19,529 nucleotides of DNA from JBDLID01 sp039715055 (lineage in GTDB: Bacteria > Desulfobacterota > Desulfobulbia > Desulfobulbales > Desulfocapsaceae): contig JBDLID010000053.1 in NCBI GenBank assembly GCA_039715055.1, positions 1 through 19,529 on the forward strand. The letters are read 5' to 3'. Each line of letters begins with the position of its first letter. Position 1 is the first letter of the stretch. The notes beneath the pieces are model-generated. The model did not search any database, was not told the DNA's origin, and saw nothing but the letters and a program-made list of their open reading frames with translations. Shown here piece after piece: positions 14,710 through 19,529 of this stretch. The translations under genes were made by a program, and so were the position numbers.

Positions 14710-16260
14710 TCACTCCCATTCAATGGTTGCCGGCGGCTTGGATGAGATATCAAAGACCACCCGGTTAACCCCTCTCACCTCGTTGATGATCCGGTTGGAG
14801 ATGATACCGAGGAGCTCATAGGGCAGTTTTGACCAGTCTGCTGTCATGGCGTCCCGGGAGTCAACCGAGCGCAGGGCGATAACGTTTTCATAGGTGCGGC
14901 CGTCGCCCATGACACCGACGGTCTGAATGGGCAGGAGGACGGCAAATGATTGCCAGACCTTGCGGTACCAGCCGCTTTTTTTCATCTCTTCAAGGACGAT
15001 TACATCGGCCTTGCGAATAATATCGAGTCGCTCGCCAGTCACCTCGCCCATGATTCGGATCCCAAGCCCGGGCCCTGGAAAGGGTTGGCGATAGATGGCC
15101 TCCTCGGGCAGGCCGAGTTCAAGGCCAAGGACCCGAACCTCGTCTTTAAACAGTTCACGCAGCGGTTCGATGAGGTCGAGTTTCATGACCTCGGGCAGGC
15201 CGCCGACGTTGTGATGGGACTTGATGGGGGCTTCACCGCGGAAGGAGACCGATTCGATGACATCGGGATAGAGGGTTCCCTGGGCGAGGTAGTCGACTTC
15301 ACCAAGTTTATTTGCCTCTTCCTCAAAGATTTTGATAAAACCAAGGCCGATCCGTTTACGTTTGACCTCCGGATCGACCACTGAATCGAGTTCACCCAGG
15401 AAGAAATCCTCAGCATTGACGTCGATGACCTTGAGCTTTGTTTTTTCCCGGAAAAAGCGCAGGATGGATTCGGATTCACCGGTACGCATCAGGCCGTTGT
15501 TGACGTAGATGCAGGTGAGCTGATCGCCGATGGCCCTGTGCACCAGCGCTGCCGTGACCGAGGAGTCGACTCCGCCGGAAAGGGCACAGATCACCTTGGC
15601 GCCGCCCACCTTCTGCCTGACCGCTTCCACGGTGGAGTCGATAAAGGAACTCATGGTCCAGCTCGGACTGCACTTGCAGAGGCCGAAGATGAAGTTGCGC
15701 AGGACGTCGGTACCGATCAGAGTATGGGCCACCTCCGGGTGAAACTGGACCGCAACAAAAGGTTTTTCCGTGTGGCGCAGGGCAGCATATGGTGAATGAT
15801 CGCTGACTGCTGTGGTCACAAAGCCTTCCGGCACCACTTCGACCCGGTCTCCATGGCTCATCCAGACCTGGTGGTGGGCAATGCCGGTTTCAAGGCCGGC
15901 AAAGATACCTTCGGTATACTGGACAGTGAGATCGGCCTTGCCGAATTCCCTCTTCTCAGCCTGTTCCACCTTGCCGCCCATCTGGTGGATCATGAGCTGA
16001 GCCCCGTAACAGATACCGAGCACCGGAACGCCAAGATCAAAAAGGCCAGGATCCGACAGCGGGGCGTCAGAGTCATAGACAGATGCCGGACCGCCGGACA
16101 GCACAATACCTGTGGGCGCCATTTCCCTGATGGTGGACAGCGGTATGGAAAAAGGGTGGATCTCACAGTAAACCTTCTGCTCACGGATACGCCGGGCAAT
16201 AAGCTGGGTGGTCTGGGAGCCGAAATCAATAATGAGGATCTTTTCGTCGTGAATGTTCAT
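14710..16260 (-). CDS. guaA: GMP synthase (glutamine-hydrolysing)
   Basis: This enzyme converts XMP, ATP and glutamine to GMP in the cytosol, the last step of de novo guanine nucleotide synthesis. It has 516 residues, close to the family length. The N-terminal glutamine amidotransferase domain has the triad Cys84 (GICYGAQ), His174 and Glu176 (FHPEV). The ATP-pyrophosphatase domain carries the P-loop LSGGVDSS (about 227-234). The C-terminal dimerisation domain ends in the typical SKPPATIEWE. The gene follows guaB on the same strand after 160 bases that contain a large inverted repeat. The ATG at 16258-16260 has no strong Shine-Dalgarno. Translation may depend on coupling or on the structured leader, which is inference. 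Confidence 0.98.
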   Translation of the reverse strand: MNIHDEKILIIDFGSQTTQLIARRIREQKVYCEIHPFSIPLSTIREMAPTGIVLSGGPASVYDSDAPLSDPGLFDLGVPVLGICYGAQLMIHQMGGKVEQAEKREFGKADLTVQYTEGIFAGLETGIAHHQVWMSHGDRVEVVPEGFVTTAVSDHSPYAALRHTEKPFVAVQFHPEVAHTLIGTDVLRNFIFGLCKCSPSWTMSSFIDSTVEAVRQKVGGAKVICALSGGVDSSVTAALVHRAIGDQLTCIYVNNGLMRTGESESILRFFREKTKLKVIDVNAEDFFLGELDSVVDPEVKRKRIGLGFIKIFEEEANKLGEVDYLAQGTLYPDVIESVSFRGEAPIKSHHNVGGLPEVMKLDLIEPLRELFKDEVRVLGLELGLPEEAIYRQPFPGPGLGIRIMGEVTGERLDIIRKADVIVLEEMKKSGWYRKVWQSFAVLLPIQTVGVMGDGRTYENVIALRSVDSRDAMTADWSKLPYELLGIISNRIINEVRGVNRVVFDISSKPPATIEWE

Positions 16261-16329
16261 GGGCGGTCAATTGGAGTTTTTTTGACTGGTTTGAAAATAA
16301 AAATTTGAAGTTTTATTCAATATCGAGGA

Positions 16330-16390
16330 ACAGGAGGTTTTGAAAGGCGGAGCATATTATTTATATGTGAGCATTTTCAAAACCTCCTGT
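16330..16390. promoter_or_regulatory. Long inverted repeat enclosing a Shine-Dalgarno and mini-ORF, guaB-guaA gap
   Basis: ACAGGAGGTTTTGAAA (16330-16345) and its exact complement (16375-16390) form perfect 16-bp arms around a 29-base loop. On the minus strand one arm holds AGGAGG (16383-16388). Eight bases later an ATG opens a five-codon frame reading MLTYK (16357-16374, with stop). The other arm is therefore an anti-Shine-Dalgarno. No T run follows, so it is not a standard terminator. It could be an RNA switch, an RNA-processing site or a small repeat element. Confidence 0.6.
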
Positions 16391-16420
16391 GACGAAGAGA
16401 TTGGATGAAAATTTAAATTT

Positions 16421-17887
16421 TTATCCGGCGGTACGGTAATTTGGTGCCTCTTTTGTGATAATTACATCGTGAACATGTGACTCACGCAGGCCGGCAGGGG
16501 AGATGCGGACAAATTTGGCCTTGCTGCGCAGCTCCTCAATGGAGGCTGCCCCGACATAGCCCATTCCGGAGCGAAGGCCGCCCAGTAGCTGGTAGACTAC
16601 ACCGGCCAGTGGCCCACGATAGGGGACCTTGCCTTCGATGCCCTCGGGAACCAGTTTTGACTGCTGGGAGACTTCGGATTGGAAGTAGCGGTCAGATGAC
16701 CCTTTGCGCATGGCACCGATGGATCCCATGCCCCGGTAACCTTTATAGGTTCGTCCCTGGTAGAGAAAGGTTTCACCCGGAGTTTCATCGGTACCGGCAA
16801 AGAGCGAGCCGATCATGATGGCGTGGGCCCCGGCGCCGATGGCCTTGGCCAGGTCGCCGGAGTGTTTGATGCCACCGTCGGCAATGACAGGAATATCGTA
16901 TTTGGAGGCTGCGCTCACACAGTGTTTGAGTGCGGTCATCTGCGGTACGCCCACACCGGCAACGATGCGGGTGGTACAGATGGAACCGGGGCCGACACCA
17001 ACCTTGACACAGTTTGCTCCGGCTCGGATCAATGCCTCGGTGCCTTCGAAGCTCGCCACATTGCCGGCGATCACCTGCAGGTCGGGAAAGCTCGATTTGA
17101 CCCGTTCAACGGCAGTGAGTACCCCCATTGAGTGACCGTGAGCCGAGTCCATCACCACCACATCGACGCCGGCATCAACCAGAAACTGGGCGTTTTTTTC
17201 CACATCGGAACCAACGCCAAGGGCTGCACCGACCAGGAGGCGGCCCAGTGTGTCTTTTGCCGCCAGGGGGTATTTCTTGATTTTTTCCAAGTCCTTGATG
17301 GTGATCAGGCCGCTGAGGTTGCCGTCGTCATCCACCACCAGCAGCTTTTCGATGCGGTGTTCGTGGAGCAACGCCTTGGAGTGTTCCAGGTCGATGCCCG
17401 CTTTTGCGGTGACAAGGTTCTTGGAGGTCATCACGTCGGAGACCCGGAGATTTTCATCGGAGACAAAACGGAGATCCCGGTTGGTGACGATGCCGACCAG
17501 CTTGTCGTCACGCAGCACCGGCAGGCCGGAGATCTTGAATTTCGCCATGATGGCTTCCACCTCGCCCACCGATTGATTCTCGAGCACTGTCACCGGGTCG
17601 ATGATCATGCCGGATTCGGATTTTTTAACCCGCTCCACCTCCTTGGCCTGCTCTTCGATGTCCATATTCTTATGGATGATACCGATGCCGCCCTCCCTGG
17701 CCATGGCGATGGCCGCGCGGTGTTCTGTCACCGTATCCATGGCCGCACTGACCAGGGGGGAGTTGAGGCCGATTGTACTGGTCAGTCGGGTGGCAAGCGA
17801 TACCTCGCTGGGAAGGACCTCGGAAGCCGAGGGGACCAGAAGAAGATCGTCAAAGGTGAGGGCAATTTCTATATCATTTGGCAGCAT
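16421..17887 (-). CDS. guaB: IMP dehydrogenase
   Basis: This enzyme oxidises IMP to XMP with NAD, the committed step toward GMP, and feeds guaA downstream. It has 488 residues, the usual length. The catalytic barrel is split by a pair of CBS domains (about 95-205) that normally bind adenine and guanine nucleotides for regulation. The catalytic loop GPGSICTTRIVAGVG carries Cys304. MDSAHGHS is the NAD site. The mobile flap has YKGYRGMGSIGAM. The ATG at 17885-17887 is preceded by AGGAG at a spacing of 5 bases. It is divergent from the YciO-like gene across a 200-base gap (17888-18087), which must hold both promoters, although I could not pick convincing boxes. Confidence 0.98.
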   Translation of the reverse strand: MLPNDIEIALTFDDLLLVPSASEVLPSEVSLATRLTSTIGLNSPLVSAAMDTVTEHRAAIAMAREGGIGIIHKNMDIEEQAKEVERVKKSESGMIIDPVTVLENQSVGEVEAIMAKFKISGLPVLRDDKLVGIVTNRDLRFVSDENLRVSDVMTSKNLVTAKAGIDLEHSKALLHEHRIEKLLVVDDDGNLSGLITIKDLEKIKKYPLAAKDTLGRLLVGAALGVGSDVEKNAQFLVDAGVDVVVMDSAHGHSMGVLTAVERVKSSFPDLQVIAGNVASFEGTEALIRAGANCVKVGVGPGSICTTRIVAGVGVPQMTALKHCVSAASKYDIPVIADGGIKHSGDLAKAIGAGAHAIMIGSLFAGTDETPGETFLYQGRTYKGYRGMGSIGAMRKGSSDRYFQSEVSQQSKLVPEGIEGKVPYRGPLAGVVYQLLGGLRSGMGYVGAASIEELRSKAKFVRISPAGLRESHVHDVIITKEAPNYRTAG

Positions 17888-18087
17888 GGCGGCTCCTGTT
17901 TACGGCAGAAGTATCATTTTCCGGGAGAAAATAGCATTGATATTAAGATTTCCTATTTTAAACATTCCCAACGGAAAGCTCAAGGGAGCCAAAGCCTAAA
18001 GTGAAAATATTTGTCGGGCTGTGAAAACACCTTGTTTCTATTGGTATTTCTTTTGGATTGTGATCTAATAAGGCTAAGGAGAGTGGT

Positions 18088-18699
18088 ATGATACTAAAGA
18101 TAAATCCGGATAATCCTCAGCAGCGGCTGATCGACCAGGTGGTTGAACGGCTGCGCACAAACGCTGTGATCTGTTATCCAACTGATACGGGCTACGGTAT
18201 CGGCTGTGATATCTTCAGCGCCAAGGGGGTCAAGAAAATCATCCAGCTGAAAAGGCGTCCCAAACAGAAGCCTTTTTCGTTTGTCTGCTCCTCACTCAAG
18301 CATATCAGCGAGTACGCCCATGTCTCCAATATGGCTTACCGGCTGATGAAAAAAAATCTGCCCGGGGCATACACCTTCGTACTTCCCGGTGCCAAGGTTG
18401 TCCCTAAAATCATGGCTACAAAACAGAAGACGGTGGGAATCAGGGTCCCTGATTCCGCTATTTGCCAGCTGCTTGTGGAGCGGCTCGGCAATCCTGTGGT
18501 CAATACCAGTATCCCGGTGGATGAGGATGCGCCGCGACCCACCGAGGCCTATGAGGTGGAAATGCTGCTCGGCAACAGAGTCGATGTGGTCATCGACGGC
18601 GGCCCCGTCTACTCAGATCCATCTTCGGTGATCGACCTTACAGGTGATTACCCGGAGATCCTGCGCGAGGGAAAAGGCGATATCGGTATGTTTCTCTAA
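18088..18699 (+). CDS. yciO: YciO/YrdC/Sua5-family protein (threonylcarbamoyl-AMP synthase fold)
   Basis: This 203-residue cytosolic protein belongs to the family that includes the enzymes making threonylcarbamoyl-AMP for the t6A modification of tRNAs. Typical motifs are present: PTDTGYGIGCDI (31-42), LKRRPKQKPFSFVCSS (54-69), PGAYTFVLPG (92-101), VGIRVPD (116-122), NTSIP (139-143) and SSVIDLT (179-185). Length and motif style fit the YciO branch better than TsaC or the longer Sua5, so full t6A activity is not certain. The symbol is therefore a family-level call. Start support is good: AAGGAG lies 6 to 7 bases before the ATG. It is divergent from guaB and convergent with ihfB. A small hairpin CCTTTCGAAAAGG (18733-18745) follows the stop but lacks a T run. 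Confidence 0.88.
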   Translation: MILKINPDNPQQRLIDQVVERLRTNAVICYPTDTGYGIGCDIFSAKGVKKIIQLKRRPKQKPFSFVCSSLKHISEYAHVSNMAYRLMKKNLPGAYTFVLPGAKVVPKIMATKQKTVGIRVPDSAICQLLVERLGNPVVNTSIPVDEDAPRPTEAYEVEMLLGNRVDVVIDGGPVYSDPSSVIDLTGDYPEILREGKGDIGMFL

Positions 18700-18785
18700 T
18701 TTAAGCACCATCTTCAGCAAATCGCCAAATAGCCTTTCGAAAAGGACCTTTCTCCAGCAGGCTCTTGACGAGGGCCTTTGGAGAG

Positions 18786-19064
18786 CTACCCCTTGATCAG
18801 TGACTCCTTCAGGGATTTGGACATTGTGAAGTGGACGGTCTTGCGTTCCGGAATGTCCATCATCACCTCGGTCTTGGGGTTTTTGGTCCGCCTTGCCTTG
18901 CGTTTACGCAGGGAAAAGCTGCCGAATCCCCTCAACTCGATTCGTCGCTCATCTGCCAGGGCACCCGCCATGGTGTCAAGCATGATATCCAGGGCAGTGG
19001 TGACGTCCTGTCTGGAGAGTGATAACTCCCGGCTTACTTTATCTATCAGGTCTTTTTTCAGCAT
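18786..19064 (-). CDS. ihfB: Integration host factor beta-like / HU-family DNA-binding protein
   Basis: This 92-residue nucleoid protein of the HU/IHF family sharply bends DNA and helps sigma-54 activation, recombination and chromosome folding. The core RIELRGFGSFSLRKRKARRTKNPKT is typical, and GFGSFSL is the usual IHF-beta form. Placement after rpsA also matches the ihfB position in many proteobacteria. The basic arm and the proline-bearing beta loop (IPERKTVHF) are present. The ATG at 19062-19064 has only a weak ribosome site. The good AGGAG (19084-19088) instead serves an overlapping out-of-frame ATG at 19072-19074. An IHF would fit the sigma-54 regulator in this window, but no link is shown. 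Confidence 0.9.
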   Translation of the reverse strand: MLKKDLIDKVSRELSLSRQDVTTALDIMLDTMAGALADERRIELRGFGSFSLRKRKARRTKNPKTEVMMDIPERKTVHFTMSKSLKESLIKG

Positions 19065-19074
19065 ATCGTTTCAT
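19039..19074 (-). other. Overlapping 11-codon upstream ORF at the ihfB start
   Basis: An ATG at 19072-19074 with AGGAG 9 bases upstream opens a frame reading MKRYAEKRPDR and ends in TAA at 19039-19041. It overlaps the ihfB start region out of frame. It could couple or limit ihfB translation, or be chance. Confidence 0.35.
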
Positions 19075-19121
19075 TGCTGCCGGCTCCTTTAAGAGCGGCA
19101 GGTTCTATCAGTTTTATGGCC

Positions 19122-19149
19122 ATCTTGAAAAAAATGAATTTTTCAAGAT
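19122..19149. repeat. AT-rich perfect hairpin upstream of ihfB
   Basis: Arms of 11 bp (ATCTTGAAAAA / TTTTTCAAGAT) enclose a 6-base loop. It sits between the rpsA terminator and ihfB. The stem itself carries T and A runs on both strands, so it may act as a weak bidirectional terminator. A transcript reaching ihfB from rpsA would have to pass it. Confidence 0.45.
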
Positions 19150-19212
19150 ACCCTTATGTCTATCCTTGATTCCTGCCTCCAGGTAAGTCCTGTCCAGCGG
19201 AATGGGGTCAGA

Positions 19213-19260
19213 TAAAAAAAAGGTTGTTTTATCGGGATGGGTGGCCCGGTAAAACAACCT
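19213..19260 (-). terminator. Strong intrinsic terminator downstream of rpsA
   Basis: On the minus strand a 16-bp stem (19245-19260 with 19221-19236, one G-U-type mismatch) closes an 8-base loop and is followed directly by a run of about eight T. This is a classic rho-independent terminator 110 bases after the ribosomal protein stop. It implies that ihfB has its own promoter in 19065-19212. Confidence 0.85.
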
Positions 19261-19298
19261 CTGGGGAAGCATCAAGGGATAAAAAAATGATGATTCCC

Positions 19299-19337
19299 GG
19301 GAGGGTCCCCTGCAGCCCGAAAGCTTCAGGGGCCTCC
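19299..19337 (-). terminator. Possible first terminator hairpin after rpsA
   Basis: An imperfect GC-rich inverted repeat (about 19299-19316 with 19323-19337, loop CCGAAA) is followed on the minus strand by a run of seven T about 11 bases further on. The distance is long for a standard terminator. It may be an RNA-stabilising 3' stem in tandem with the strong terminator. Confidence 0.35.
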
Positions 19338-19370
19338 TGTTGACCGGAAAAGTGTCAGGCAGCGGCCTGA

Positions 19371-19529
19371 TTAATCTTCCTTGTTCTCTTCGTCTTCGTC
19401 CTGTCCTCCGGCGGCTGCCTTGAGCAGATCACCAAAGGTGGACGGGGCGGCAGCTTCACCACTGTCGGCCTGCGGGCTGTAGTTTGCTGCAGCGCCGCCC
19501 TCACCGCCATCTTCAAGGGTCTTGATGGA
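19371..19529 (-). CDS. rpsA: Probable 30S ribosomal protein S1, C-terminal end (partial)
   Basis: The last 52 codons of a minus-strand gene are present, ending in TAA at 19371-19373; the gene continues beyond the window. The tail is glycine- and alanine-rich, then contains STFGDLLKAAAGG and an acidic end (QDEDEENKED). A GDLLK-type stretch in a low-complexity tail is seen in S1 proteins of related bacteria, and the gene sits just upstream of ihfB, the classic rpsA-ihfB order. No S1 repeat lies within the visible part, so the identity rests on context and tail style. An unrelated acidic-tailed protein is possible. Confidence 0.5.
   Translation of the reverse strand, partial: SIKTLEDGGEGGAAANYSPQADSGEAAAPSTFGDLLKAAAGGQDEDEENKED

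Noticed and set aside
17132..18004. Plus-strand 290-codon open frame, rich in histidine and aspartate
   Set aside because: It is the antisense shadow of guaB. The composition reflects reversed codons of a conserved gene, and it extends into the guaB promoter gap.

Overview
The window reads as chromosomal DNA of a Desulfobacterota (former Deltaproteobacteria) bacterium, possibly a Desulfobulbales-like sulfate or sulfur metaboliser. This placement is inferred. It rests on the style of the two-component genes, an rpsA-ihfB neighbourhood, a PEP-synthase-like family I associate with this group, and a small inverted-repeat element whose end (GATGG..TCGTAAAAAGTCC) looks like repeats I associate with these genomes. 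There are no rRNA, tRNA, phage, integrase or CRISPR features. Almost everything is on the minus strand. Only three genes (the GT-C-like membrane protein, the alpha/beta hydrolase and the YciO/Sua5-type protein) are on the plus strand.

Layout, left to right. (1) Positions 1-4022: a signalling block. A sigma-54-dependent NtrC-type regulator is followed, after a gap with two hairpins, by a small membrane protein. The membrane protein's stop codon overlaps (ATGA) the start of a membrane PAS histidine kinase. The first 18 bases are the start of another minus-strand gene. (2) 4169-7766: a two-gene operon. The first gene encodes an ATP-grasp/phosphohistidine-swivel protein related to PEP synthase but lacking the PEP-binding barrel. 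It overlaps by 8 bases a gene for a dual-specificity-type phosphatase fused to a cysteine-rich YkgJ-like domain. (3) 8004-10514: a polytopic GT-C-like membrane protein, a 161-bp MITE-like element with a 6-bp target duplication, and a monoglyceride-lipase-type hydrolase. (4) 10594-12980: a periplasmic protein resembling the molybdopterin-oxidoreductase fold, then a hybrid sensor kinase, behind a well-formed sigma-70-type promoter. (5) 13137-17887: guaB, guaA, a NYN-nuclease/cold-shock fusion and a calcineurin-like phosphoesterase, all minus. The guaB-guaA gap holds a 16-bp perfect inverted repeat that can hide a Shine-Dalgarno sequence. The guaA-NYN gap is filled by a degenerate 7-bp tandem repeat. 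(6) 18088-19529: yciO-like on the plus strand, then ihfB and the 3' end of probable rpsA on the minus strand, with a strong intrinsic terminator after rpsA.

How the genes work together. guaB and guaA supply the last two steps of GMP synthesis. The rpsA/ihfB and yciO genes belong to translation, tRNA modification and chromosome architecture. Two separate phosphorelay sets probably sense envelope or redox conditions. The least understood unit is the ATP-grasp/swivel protein with its phosphatase partner, which looks like a forward and reverse phosphorylation pair acting on an unknown substrate. Several annotated starts rest on Shine-Dalgarno spacing. Longer open frames beginning with TTG or GTG exist for six genes and were shortened where the sequence favoured it.
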